Assembly (NCBI RefSeq): GCF_004792685.1
Contig: NZ_SRXT01000001.1
Span: forward strand, 248,001 to 312,000
Reading direction: 5' to 3'
DNA: 64,000 nt
Origin: Sphingomonas gei
GTDB taxonomy: Bacteria; Pseudomonadota; Alphaproteobacteria; Sphingomonadales; Sphingomonadaceae
Made by a program: the position numbers and the translations under genes
Shown here: in pieces, positions 27,974-36,128 of the stretch
Layout of the letters: each line of letters starts with the position of its first letter
How positions within the stretch are numbered: the first letter of the stretch is position 1
The notes under the pieces: model-generated
The model's database searches: none
What the model was told of the DNA's origin: nothing
The model's input: only the letters and a program-made list of their open reading frames with translations

Positions 27974-28213
27974 ATGTGCCTTCCTGGTCTGCGGAGCATC
28001 GCCTCGGGCGAGGAGTCGGCAGGCTTGGCTGCGAAAATGGTGCGTAACCTCGGTTGGGCTTTGTTCTCGCTCGGCGGCCTGCTGATACTCGTCAAGATCG
28101 GGATCCTGGTTGCGCAGGAGCTCCGCTCCGCACCGCTTGGCGTGATGGCGGCGGCCTTGACGTTGCTGCTGGCCATCACGCTTCGAGCCTCGCTCCTGCC
28201 GCGACGACGCTGA
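27974..28213 (+). CDS. Small hypothetical membrane protein, 79 aa
   Basis: Not recognised. A 79-aa protein with two predicted membrane helices (NLGWALFSLGGLLILVKIGI and GVMAAALTLLLAITLRASLL) and an arginine-rich tail. AGGAGA at 27961-27966 precedes the ATG with good spacing. It lies 45 nt after the efflux pump in the same direction and may belong to that operon as a small accessory subunit; nothing beyond position supports this. Confidence 0.55.
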   Translation: MCLPGLRSIASGEESAGLAAKMVRNLGWALFSLGGLLILVKIGILVAQELRSAPLGVMAAALTLLLAITLRASLLPRRR

Positions 28214-28306
28214 GCCCGCGTCGGCTCCGCCGCGACGGGGTTGGTTGCGCCGCGCCGCCTGCCTCGGCACACGACGCCGACGAGCGTAGCATGCCTGTCA
28301 GCTGGC

Positions 28307-28738
28307 TCAGGCAAATGCGACCGGGCCGACAGCACCGTACCAATGCTTCACCTGGCTCGTGTCGCACTCATCCATGTGAAAGAAGTGGGTCATGGTCGGC
28401 GCGAGCGGAGGATGGCTGGCGTCGTCCGGCGTCATCAGCACCTTGCCGCGAAACACCTTGAGGTGCGCACTGTCCCAATATTCCAGCACGTCGTGATGTG
28501 CGGTGAAACCGGTATCGATGAAGGCCTTCAGGTTTTGCCGGATCGTCTCGCGGCCGTGCCAGTCGGCAACGCCGAGATTGCAGATCGCATCCTCGGCCAG
28601 GCAGTCGAAACCTCGACCCCAGGTCTTGTCGTCGATCTCCTTCCAGAAGGCGAGCAGCCAGGCGGGAGGATCCCTCTTCGTGAAGGTCACCTGCGTACGA
28701 TCGCTTCGCGTACGGCGCGATAATTCGTCCTTGATCAT
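28307..28738 (-). CDS. NTF2/SnoaL-like domain protein
   Basis: A 143-aa cytosolic protein with the NTF2-like cone fold, as in SnoaL-type isomerases and related stress proteins. Residues DPPAWLLAFWKEIDDKTWGRGFDCLAEDAI and VADWHGRETIRQNLKAFIDTGF match the family's opening helices and pocket-lid region. GAGGAAAG precedes its ATG. It is divergent from a MmyB-type XRE regulator, a common pairing in which the regulator controls the neighbouring small enzyme. The catalytic activity is unknown, and some family members are only ligand-binding. Confidence 0.75.
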   Translation of the reverse strand: MIKDELSRRTRSDRTQVTFTKRDPPAWLLAFWKEIDDKTWGRGFDCLAEDAICNLGVADWHGRETIRQNLKAFIDTGFTAHHDVLEYWDSAHLKVFRGKVLMTPDDASHPPLAPTMTHFFHMDECDTSQVKHWYGAVGPVAFA

Positions 28739-28807
28739 GGTCTTTCCTCAATCTTAGCCATGGCATGCGATCCGCCGTCGGCCATGGCGGCCGTGGAATA
28801 GCCGGCA

Positions 28808-28845
28808 TAGGTAGTCATAACAATTACCTCATAGGTAATCATAAC
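28808..28845. promoter_or_regulatory. Candidate operator of the XRE/MmyB regulator
   Basis: ATTACCT-CAT-AGGTAAT (28823-28839) is a perfect 7-bp inverted repeat. It is embedded in a direct repeat: TAGGTAGTCATAAC (28808-28821) and TAGGTAATCATAAC (28832-28845), 24 bp apart. It sits centrally between the divergent NTF2-like and XRE genes in locally AT-rich DNA. Confidence 0.65.
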
Positions 28846-28909
28846 TTCCCGTGACGCGCCATTTCGGGTAGGGCGCGCGGCGTCGCTTTGGGCGATGGAG
28901 GCCTTCACG

Positions 28910-29716
28910 GTGAGCACGAAAGTCTTGAACTCGACCGCGGCTGGCGACCTTCTAAAGCTCTGGCGCGAGCGGCGGGGCAAGAGTCAACTCGACCTGGCGA
29001 TCGACGCCAGTGTCTCCCAGCGGCATATCAGCTTCATCGAGAACGGGCGCAGCATCCCGAGCAGGCAGATGCTCCTGAGCCTGGCGGGTGTGCTCGATTT
29101 GCCGCTGCGCGATCGCAATGCGCTGCTGCTGGCAGGGGGATTTGCGCCGATCTATTCCGAGCGAACGTGGGACTCGCCGGGGATGGGCAGCTTGACCGCC
29201 GCTGTCCAACGCATGCTTCGCCAGCAGGAGCCTTACCCCGCGATCGTGCTGGATCGATATTGGAACGTGGTCATGACCAACGAGGCTTCTCCCCGGTTCT
29301 TCGGCAAGTTCGTCGATCTGGGCCGGCGACCCGAGCCGAGAAACATGCTGCATCTGATCTTTGATCCCGATGGCATGCGGCCGTTTGTGGTCGACTGGGA
29401 AAGAACAGCTGCAACGTTGATCGCCCGCGTGCATCGGGAAACGGCCGGTCGTGTAACTGAGGCGCGCACGCGCGCATTAATCGATGGCCTTCTGGCCTAT
29501 CCTGATGTCGAGAGCCATTGGCGGGACGTATCCCAGCAGGATGACTTGCCGATGATCCCCCTGAGTTTCATGCGCGACGGCACCGTCCTGAGCTACTTCT
29601 CCATGGTAACGACGGTTGGCGCACCGATGGACGTTCTCACCCAGGAACTGCGGATCGAGAGCCTTTTTCCGGCCAATGCCGAAACCGAGCTGTATCACGA
29701 GAAGCACTTTGCCTGA
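28910..29716 (+). CDS. XRE-family regulator with MmyB-like ligand domain
   Basis: A 268-aa transcription factor. An N-terminal XRE helix-turn-helix (LLKLWRERRGKSQLDLAIDASVSQRHISFIENGRS) is followed by a MmyB-like, PAS-related ligand domain (YPAIVLDRYWNVVMTNEASPRFF, HLIFDPDGMRPFVVDWE). Family members are thought to sense small hydrophobic ligands. GTG at 28910 is preferred because GGAGG (28897-28901) is 8 nt upstream; an ATG at 28895 contains that ribosome site. It is divergent from the NTF2-like gene with a clear palindromic operator between them. Confidence 0.88.
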   Translation: MSTKVLNSTAAGDLLKLWRERRGKSQLDLAIDASVSQRHISFIENGRSIPSRQMLLSLAGVLDLPLRDRNALLLAGGFAPIYSERTWDSPGMGSLTAAVQRMLRQQEPYPAIVLDRYWNVVMTNEASPRFFGKFVDLGRRPEPRNMLHLIFDPDGMRPFVVDWERTAATLIARVHRETAGRVTEARTRALIDGLLAYPDVESHWRDVSQQDDLPMIPLSFMRDGTVLSYFSMVTTVGAPMDVLTQELRIESLFPANAETELYHEKHFA

Positions 29717-29935
29717 CGGGCGGGCGAGGGGGCGAAGGTCATGCTTGCGCCGGTTCCGCACCGATGATCGTGACGGGTAGCCCAGCGTTGCGGCACCGAG
29801 CGCGCCCAGCTGATAAGTGTCTCGGCATCAGGCTCACAGGGCGAACGCGGAGTTGATCAACCGGGTTGACGGCGCGGTTGCCGCTGAGCAGGTTGGATCC
29901 GCGAACTAGTACCGGAAAACTGATCAGGGGGTCCA

Positions 29936-31411
29936 ATGCTGCGGCCATGGAAAGTGGTACTGGCGCAGCGCCTCCAACCGGAGAGCGATACGCCGCTTTA
30001 CATGCAGATCGTTCACGCGATGATCCATGAGATCCAGCGCGGGCGGCTGCCGCCCGGGACCTTCCTTCCCGGGACGCGGGATCTCGCCGAGGCGCTCTCG
30101 GTCAATCGAAAGACCATCGTGACGGCCTATGAGGAGCTGGTCGCCCAGGGGTGGTTCCAATCGCTCGGCCGTCGCGGCACGATCGTGTCGACCTCGTTGC
30201 CGGAAAGCGATGACGCGCCGCACGCTTCCGGACTGCCGTCGGCTTTCGAGCCCGAGCGGCCGATCGCCTATCCCTTTCGCCAGCCTCCGGAACGCCCGTT
30301 GGCAGTGCCGGGCGGCGCCTGGCTCAAACTCGACGAGGGTGCCCCGGACGGGCGGCTGTTTCCCGCCGATCTGCTCGCGCGCGCCTATCGCACCGCGATA
30401 CTTTCCGCCTCGCGCGAGGGGCGGCTGCTCTATCGCGACCCGCGCGGATCGCCGGCGCTGCGGCGGAGCATCGCGCTGATGCTGCACCGCGAGCGCGGGC
30501 TATTGGTCGAGCCCGAGAATATCTGCATCACGCGTGGCAGTCAGATGGGGATATTCCTCGCCGCGCGGGTGCTGTCGCGGCCGGGCAGCGTCGTGCTGGT
30601 CGAGGAACTGACCTATGAGCCCGCCGTGGCCGCATTCCGCGCTTGCGGCGCTTCGGTGGTGCCGGTGCGGCTGGATGGCGAGGGGCTCGATGTCGTGGAT
30701 GTCGAACGACAGTGCCGCGCGCACCGGGTGGGCGCGATCTTCCTCACCCCGCACCATCAATTCCCCACTACCGTGTCGCTGCGCCCCGAGCGCCGGCTGC
30801 GGCTGCTCGAACTCGCGCGTCAGTTCGGCTTCGCGGTTATCGAGGACGATTACGACCACGAGTTCCGCTTCGGATCGCAGCCGCTGCTGCCGATGGCGAG
30901 CTATGCGCCCGAGCATGTGCTGTATCTCGGCTCGCTGTCCAAGCTGCTGATGCCGGCGCTGCGCATCGGCTATATCGCCGCGCCTCAGCCGCTGATCGAC
31001 TCGCTTGCCCATGAAGTGTCGATGCTCGACGGGATGGGCAACACGATCACGGAGGACGCCGCCGCCGAGCTGATCGACAGCGGCGAGGTCCGTCGCCACG
31101 CGCGCAAGGCTACGCAAGTCTATGCGGGACGGCGCAAATCCTTCGCCCGCGCGGTCGAAACGCACCTTGGCGGGGTGTGCGAAATGCGCCTGCCGCAGGG
31201 TGGGCTCGCATTGTGGCTCGCCTTTCGCGACCATGCCGCGCTCGATCGTATCGAGCGCCGCGCGCCCGAGCTCGGGCTGAGTTTCGCGCCGTCGCATAGC
31301 CACATGGTCCACCCGGGCGCTGCGCGGGGCCTTCGCCTCGGCTTCGCGAGCCTCGACGAAGCGGATGCCGAGGCCGCGATTGCGGCACTGGGGCAGGCCG
31401 CACGCGCCTAG
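29936..31411 (+). CDS. MocR/PdxR-type regulator (GntR HTH fused to aminotransferase fold)
   Basis: A 491-aa PLP-dependent transcription factor. The N-terminal GntR winged helix (PLYMQIVHAMIHEIQRGRLPPG, LSVNRKTIVTAYEELVAQGW) is linked to a fold-type I aminotransferase domain with PLP-Lys336 in LGSLSKLLMPALRIGY. MocR proteins usually control vitamin B6, GABA or amino-acid-related genes next to them. The likely target is the downstream PaiB-like/amidohydrolase operon, 72 nt away. The 219-bp upstream gap contains a GTTGATCAAC palindrome (29852-29861) and no recognisable gene. Confidence 0.9.
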   Translation: MLRPWKVVLAQRLQPESDTPLYMQIVHAMIHEIQRGRLPPGTFLPGTRDLAEALSVNRKTIVTAYEELVAQGWFQSLGRRGTIVSTSLPESDDAPHASGLPSAFEPERPIAYPFRQPPERPLAVPGGAWLKLDEGAPDGRLFPADLLARAYRTAILSASREGRLLYRDPRGSPALRRSIALMLHRERGLLVEPENICITRGSQMGIFLAARVLSRPGSVVLVEELTYEPAVAAFRACGASVVPVRLDGEGLDVVDVERQCRAHRVGAIFLTPHHQFPTTVSLRPERRLRLLELARQFGFAVIEDDYDHEFRFGSQPLLPMASYAPEHVLYLGSLSKLLMPALRIGYIAAPQPLIDSLAHEVSMLDGMGNTITEDAAAELIDSGEVRRHARKATQVYAGRRKSFARAVETHLGGVCEMRLPQGGLALWLAFRDHAALDRIERRAPELGLSFAPSHSHMVHPGAARGLRLGFASLDEADAEAAIAALGQAARA

Positions 31412-31483
31412 CGTCGTGCTGGACCCATCAACTTTGCAAATCTGGACGTTTCAATGGGATCAGGATCGTAACAGCATCGCAAC

Positions 31484-32101
31484 ATGAAGTTCGATCCGGG
31501 CACCGATGCCGACCTTTTGAAACTCATCGCCGAGCATCCGCTCGCCTGGCTGGTGTCGCGTGGCGCCGGCAGGTTCGAGGCGACGCCGCTGCCGATGCTC
31601 GCCGAGACCGACGCGGAGGGCGCGCTGGTGTCGCTGCTCGGCCATTGCTCGCGCTTCAATGCGCAAGTGGCTGACCTGCGAGCCGACCCGTCCGCGCTGC
31701 TGCTGTTCACGGGGCCACAGGCCTATATGTCGCCCGAGCCGGTGCGCCAGCCGCGCTGGGTGCCGACGTGGAACTTCGCGGTCGCGGTGATCGCGGTCGA
31801 GGTCGAATTCGTCGAGGAGGAGACGCTTGCCGCGATCGACTCGCTCACCAACGCGATGGAGACCGGGCGCGCCCGGCCCTGGACCTTGGCCGATGCCGGC
31901 GAGCGCGTCGCGGCGCTGCTGCCGAGAATTATCGCCTTTCGCGCGCATGTTCGCGGCATCGACGCCCGCTTCAAGCTGGGGCAGGAGGAGAGCGCCGCGA
32001 CGGTGTCCGATCTGCTCTCCGCCTTGCCCGAGGGCGGGCTGGCGGACTGGATGCGGCGCATGAATGCCGATCGCCTCGCCAGCCTGGAGACTGCGAAATG
32101 A
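31484..32101 (+). CDS. PaiB-family FMN-binding protein
   Basis: A 205-aa protein of the PaiB (FMN-binding split barrel, negative transcriptional regulator) family. Motifs are IAEHPLAWLVS, ATPLPMLA, SALLLFTGPQAYMSP and the highly characteristic WVPTWNFAVAVIAVEVEF, followed by RARPWTLAD and IDARFKLGQ. It likely binds FMN; whether it acts as a regulator or an enzyme is unclear for most members. It overlaps the amidohydrolase gene start by 4 nt (ATGA), so the two are coupled. It is probably under control of the MocR protein upstream. Confidence 0.88.
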   Translation: MKFDPGTDADLLKLIAEHPLAWLVSRGAGRFEATPLPMLAETDAEGALVSLLGHCSRFNAQVADLRADPSALLLFTGPQAYMSPEPVRQPRWVPTWNFAVAVIAVEVEFVEEETLAAIDSLTNAMETGRARPWTLADAGERVAALLPRIIAFRAHVRGIDARFKLGQEESAATVSDLLSALPEGGLADWMRRMNADRLASLETAK

Positions 32102-33765
32102 ACGCCAGGATCAGCCGCCGCCTGTTGCTGGGCGCCGTCCCCGCATCTTTGCTGGCCCGCGCCGCCTGGGCGGCCGAAGGCGATCTCGACATCGCTTATC
32201 TCAACGCGCGGGTCTGGACAGGCGCGCGCACGCCACGTGCCGATGCGATCGGGATCAAGGGCAATCGCATCGCAGCGCTTGGGGCCGGCGCGGTCCGCGC
32301 GGCGAGCGGGCGCGGGACGCAGATGATCGACTTGCAGGGCGCCTTCGTGATGCCCGGCTTCATCGACAACCACACGCATTTCCTGCGCGGTTCGGCGATG
32401 CTCTCGCAGCCCAGCCTGCGCGACGCGGCCACGCCGCGGGAATTCGCACGCCGCATCGGCGAGGCCGCGGCGAAATTGCCCAAGGGCAAATGGCTCGAGG
32501 GCGGACATTGGGACGAGCAGCTCTGGGGCGGCGAGCTGCCCCGCCGCGCGTGGATCGACGCGCTGACGCCCGACACGCCGGTCGCGGTCGCGCGGCTCGA
32601 TCTCCACATGTATCTGTGCAACGCGGTGGCGCTCAGGCTCGCCGGGATCACCCGCGATACCCCCGATCCCGCCGGTGGCGTGATCGTGCGCGATGGCAAT
32701 GGCGAGCCCACGGGAATCGTCAAGGACGCCGCCAAGGACCTGATCGATCGAGTGATCACACCGCTCACCGACAGCGAGATCGACGCGACCCTGGCGCAAG
32801 GCGCGGCCTATGCGTTGTCGAAGGGCGTCACCCAGGCGCATGTTACCGAACTCGACTGGACCACTCAGCACGCTTTGCGCCGCATCCGCGCCCGCTCGGC
32901 CCTGCCGATGCGCTTCTATTCGTTCGTGCCGCTCAAGGACTGGGAGAAGATGGCCAGCATCGTCGCAGCCGAAGGGCGCGGCGACGACTGGGTCCGCTGG
33001 GGCGGGATGAAGGGGTTGATCGACGGCTCGCTCGGCTCGCGCACCGCATTGTTCCGCCAGCCTTACACCGACGCGCCCGACAGCCACGGCATCGCGCTCG
33101 ATCCGCTCGACAAGATCGAGCAGTGGATTGCCGGCGCGGACAAGGCGGGGCTTCACGTCACCACGCATGCGATCGGCGATGCCGCGAACGGGCAATTGCT
33201 CGACATCTATGCGCGTGTCGCGAAGGCCAACGGCAAGCGTGACCGCCGCTTCCGGATCGAGCATGCCCAGCATCTCGACGTGAAAGACATCCCGCGCTTC
33301 GCCGCGCAGGGGGTGATCGCGTCGGTCCAGCCCTATCACGCGATCGACGACGGCCGCTGGGCAGTGAAGCGCATCGGCGAGAAGCGGCTCCACGGCACCT
33401 ATGCCTTCCATTCGCTGATCGCGAGCGGCGCGCACGTGACTTTCGGATCGGATTGGCCGGTGGCGCCGGTCGATCCGCTCACCGGCATCGCCGCGGCAGT
33501 GCTTCGCCAGACGATCGACGGCGCCAATCCGGGCGGATGGCTGCCCGAGCAGCGCGTCAGCCTCGCCCAAGCGCTGCACGCCTACACTGCCGAGAATGCC
33601 TATGCAGGCTTCCAGGAAGACCGGCTGGGCACGCTGCAGATCGGCAAGCTCGCCGATCTCGTCGTCCTCGACCGCGACCTCGCGCGCGACGACCCGGCGG
33701 GGATCACGAGCACTAAGGTCTTGCGGACGATCGTCGACGGCACGCAGCGCTTCGGCGAGGCGTGA
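32098..33765 (+). CDS. Amidohydrolase, YtcJ/N-substituted formamide deformylase-like (PF07969), exported
   Basis: A 555-aa metal-dependent amidohydrolase of the YtcJ/NfdA group, hydrolysing an amide or formamide bond of unknown substrate. A Tat-like leader (ISRRLLLGAVPASLLARAAWA) suggests periplasmic location. The metal-binding GFIDNHTHFLRG follows the N-terminal beta domain. Later segments are THAIGDAANGQLLDIYA, RFRIEHAQHL and TFGSDWPVAPVDPL. It begins inside the PaiB stop codon. A TonB receptor follows after 80 nt. A paralogue of the same family is at 41884-43617. Confidence 0.87.
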   Translation: MNARISRRLLLGAVPASLLARAAWAAEGDLDIAYLNARVWTGARTPRADAIGIKGNRIAALGAGAVRAASGRGTQMIDLQGAFVMPGFIDNHTHFLRGSAMLSQPSLRDAATPREFARRIGEAAAKLPKGKWLEGGHWDEQLWGGELPRRAWIDALTPDTPVAVARLDLHMYLCNAVALRLAGITRDTPDPAGGVIVRDGNGEPTGIVKDAAKDLIDRVITPLTDSEIDATLAQGAAYALSKGVTQAHVTELDWTTQHALRRIRARSALPMRFYSFVPLKDWEKMASIVAAEGRGDDWVRWGGMKGLIDGSLGSRTALFRQPYTDAPDSHGIALDPLDKIEQWIAGADKAGLHVTTHAIGDAANGQLLDIYARVAKANGKRDRRFRIEHAQHLDVKDIPRFAAQGVIASVQPYHAIDDGRWAVKRIGEKRLHGTYAFHSLIASGAHVTFGSDWPVAPVDPLTGIAAAVLRQTIDGANPGGWLPEQRVSLAQALHAYTAENAYAGFQEDRLGTLQIGKLADLVVLDRDLARDDPAGITSTKVLRTIVDGTQRFGEA

Positions 33766-33845
33766 ACAAAGGCTGCCGGGGAGGCCTGAGGATTTCGGGG
33801 AGGAACGCGAAGACGCGGCGCCCCAACCAGCGAAGGGGGAAGACA

Positions 33846-36065
33846 ATGATCGGGAATCACGGGTTGCGGCTGGCGCGGGTTTCGGCGCTGGCGCTCGCAA
33901 TCGCCGGCGCGGCGGGCGTCGCCCAGGCGCAGGAAGTCGTCGGCGAAGCGCGCGACGAGATCCTCGTGACCGCCACCAAGCGCGAAGAGGCGATCAGCCG
34001 GGCGCCGCTGGCGATCAGCGCAGTGACGGGCGAGGCGCTGGCCGACGCCAATGCCAACAGCCTGGCCGATTATATCGTCCGGCTGCCAGGCGTGGTGTTC
34101 AACGACTATCAGCCTGGCGTGTCGGAAGTGGTGATCCGCGGCATCGCGGCGACCACCTATCACGAGCAGGGCCAGACGACCGTCGGCTATTATCTCAACG
34201 AGATCCCGCTGGTCGAGCCCGGCTTCCCGATCGGCATCCCCGATATCGACACCTTCGATCTCGATCGCGTCGAAGTGCTGCGCGGGCCGCAAGGCACCTT
34301 GTTCGGCTCGTCGTCGCTCGGCGGGCTGGTCAACTATGTCGTCAAGACGGCGGATGCGTCGAAGTTCGACGCCGCCGCCTCGGGCCTCGTCGGTGTCACC
34401 AAGAATTCGAACAGCGAGCTCAATTATGCCGCCAAGGCGATGATCAACCTGCCGATCATCGCGGACACCCTGGCGGTGCGGGTGATGGCGCTCCAGCGCG
34501 TCGATGCCGGCTATCTCGACAATCCCGGGATCGGCGTCAAGGGATCGAACGACTTCCGTACTCGCGGGCTGCGCGGCTCGGTCGTGTTCACGCCGGGGCC
34601 GGACACCACGCTGACCTGGCTGTCGACCTATCAGGACACCCAATTCGACGACCAATCCTATCTCGACACCGACCATCCCTATGTCCGCATCACCCAGCGC
34701 GCCGAGACCCAGAAGACCGACTTCTGGCTCAATTCGCTGCGGCTGGATCAGGGGCTCGGCTTTGCGAAGCTCACGGTGCTCGGCGCGGTCACCAGGAAGA
34801 ACAACGAGACCGTCTTCTCTTATCCCTATGCCTATGTGACCGGCGACACGACCGGCGACGAGGCGGCATATTCGTTCGGCACCGCCGATGCGACGATCAA
34901 GACGATCGAGGCCCGGCTCACCTCGCCCGGCACCGGCATGTTCAACTGGCTGATCGGCGCCAGCTATCTGCGCGCCGACAAATCCAGCTATGACCAGATC
35001 TTCCAGAAGGGCGCCGAGGCATTCATCAACGCCAATCCGGCGGGCTTCGGCGGCGTTTCCGGCAGCGTGCTCGCCCCCGGCGACCGCATCTATGGCTATA
35101 TTTCGGACGGCGTGAACGAGGATCTCGGCGTGTTCGGCGAGCTCTCGATCAAGCCGATCCCGGCGCTCGAGCTGATCCTAGGCGGACGTTATTACTGGAA
35201 TCGCTACCAGGCCACCGTCGCCAACCAGCCCGGCGCGGTGAGCGGCAGCGCCACGGGCAGCACCGCCACGGTCGAGGAGAAGGAGGACGGCTTCACGCCC
35301 AAGGTCACGCTGGCGCTGCGCCCCAGCGAGACGTTCATGGCCTATCTGACCTATTCGCAGGGCTACCGCGTCGGCGGCATCAACCCCAATGCCGGCTTCC
35401 TGCCGACGATCCCGCAAAGCTATGGCAGCGACACCACCGACAATTACGAAGCGGGAGTGAAATTCTCGCTGTTCGACCGCAAGCTGTATATCGAGGCGAC
35501 TGCGTTCACCATCGACTGGACCGGCATCCAGGCGCGACTGTTCGGGCCAGGCCCGAATTTCTATTCCTATGTGTCCAACGCCGGCGGCGCCAATGTCGGC
35601 GGCGTCGAACTCGCGGCGACGGTGCAGCTCGCGCCGTTCGCCAGTTTCTCCACCAATATCACCTATCAGGATGCGCAGCTGACCGACTTTCTGCCGGATA
35701 CCTTTGCGCCCGGCGGCGGCTATGTCTCGGGCACGACGCTGCCGGGATCCTCGGACTGGTCGATCGCCAACAATCTCCGGTTCGAACTGGCGGATTCGCC
35801 GCTCGCGCCCAGCTTCGAGATCGCGCACCGCTATCTCTCCGAGGCGCCGGTGGCGTTCGGCAATCCGAACACCCGCGGCAATTTCAACATCGTCGATCTG
35901 CGCGTATCGATCACTGCGTTCGACAAGGTGAAGCTGCTGGTGTTCGCGAACAATGTGCTCGACGAATACGGCATCCTCAACGCCCCCTTCACCGATGCCG
36001 TCGCGCCGGCGGGATCGATCGTGCGGCCACGCACGATCGGCCTTCGCCTCGATTGGTCGCTCTGA
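33846..36065 (+). CDS. TonB-dependent receptor
   Basis: A 739-aa outer-membrane receptor. The signal peptide ends near VAQAQ, the plug starts EILVTATKREEAISRAPLAI, with VEVLRGPQGTLFGSSSLGG, and the barrel ends GLRLDWSL. There is no STN domain. The ATG at 33846 is preceded by a purine-rich GGGGGAAGA. It lies between two amidohydrolases and is followed by a strong hairpin. The natural reading is uptake of the compound that those periplasmic enzymes cleave, possibly a peptide or amide; substrate inferred from neighbours only. Confidence 0.9.
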   Translation: MIGNHGLRLARVSALALAIAGAAGVAQAQEVVGEARDEILVTATKREEAISRAPLAISAVTGEALADANANSLADYIVRLPGVVFNDYQPGVSEVVIRGIAATTYHEQGQTTVGYYLNEIPLVEPGFPIGIPDIDTFDLDRVEVLRGPQGTLFGSSSLGGLVNYVVKTADASKFDAAASGLVGVTKNSNSELNYAAKAMINLPIIADTLAVRVMALQRVDAGYLDNPGIGVKGSNDFRTRGLRGSVVFTPGPDTTLTWLSTYQDTQFDDQSYLDTDHPYVRITQRAETQKTDFWLNSLRLDQGLGFAKLTVLGAVTRKNNETVFSYPYAYVTGDTTGDEAAYSFGTADATIKTIEARLTSPGTGMFNWLIGASYLRADKSSYDQIFQKGAEAFINANPAGFGGVSGSVLAPGDRIYGYISDGVNEDLGVFGELSIKPIPALELILGGRYYWNRYQATVANQPGAVSGSATGSTATVEEKEDGFTPKVTLALRPSETFMAYLTYSQGYRVGGINPNAGFLPTIPQSYGSDTTDNYEAGVKFSLFDRKLYIEATAFTIDWTGIQARLFGPGPNFYSYVSNAGGANVGGVELAATVQLAPFASFSTNITYQDAQLTDFLPDTFAPGGGYVSGTTLPGSSDWSIANNLRFELADSPLAPSFEIAHRYLSEAPVAFGNPNTRGNFNIVDLRVSITAFDKVKLLVFANNVLDEYGILNAPFTDAVAPAGSIVRPRTIGLRLDWSL

Positions 36066-36072
36066 CCTAATC

Positions 36073-36110
36073 CCGCCTCCGCAGCCACGAGCTTGCGGAG
36101 GCGGCCCTTT
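36073..36110 (+). terminator. Hairpin terminator after the TonB receptor
   Basis: CCGCCTCCGCA (36073-36083) and TGCGGAGGCGG (36094-36104) form a perfect 11-bp stem with a 10-nt loop. Only TTT (36108-36110) follows shortly, so termination may be partial. Confidence 0.65.
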
Positions 36111-36128
36111 CTGGCGAAGCAACCGCTT

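Noticed and set aside
29852..29861. GTTGATCAAC palindrome upstream of the MocR gene
   Set aside because: Isolated 10-bp palindrome with no second copy near the MocR targets; noted but not called as an operator.
31723..33900. Minus-strand open frame of 725 aa opposite the PaiB/amidohydrolase genes
   Set aside because: The opposite strand encodes two recognised proteins with conserved motifs; this frame has none.
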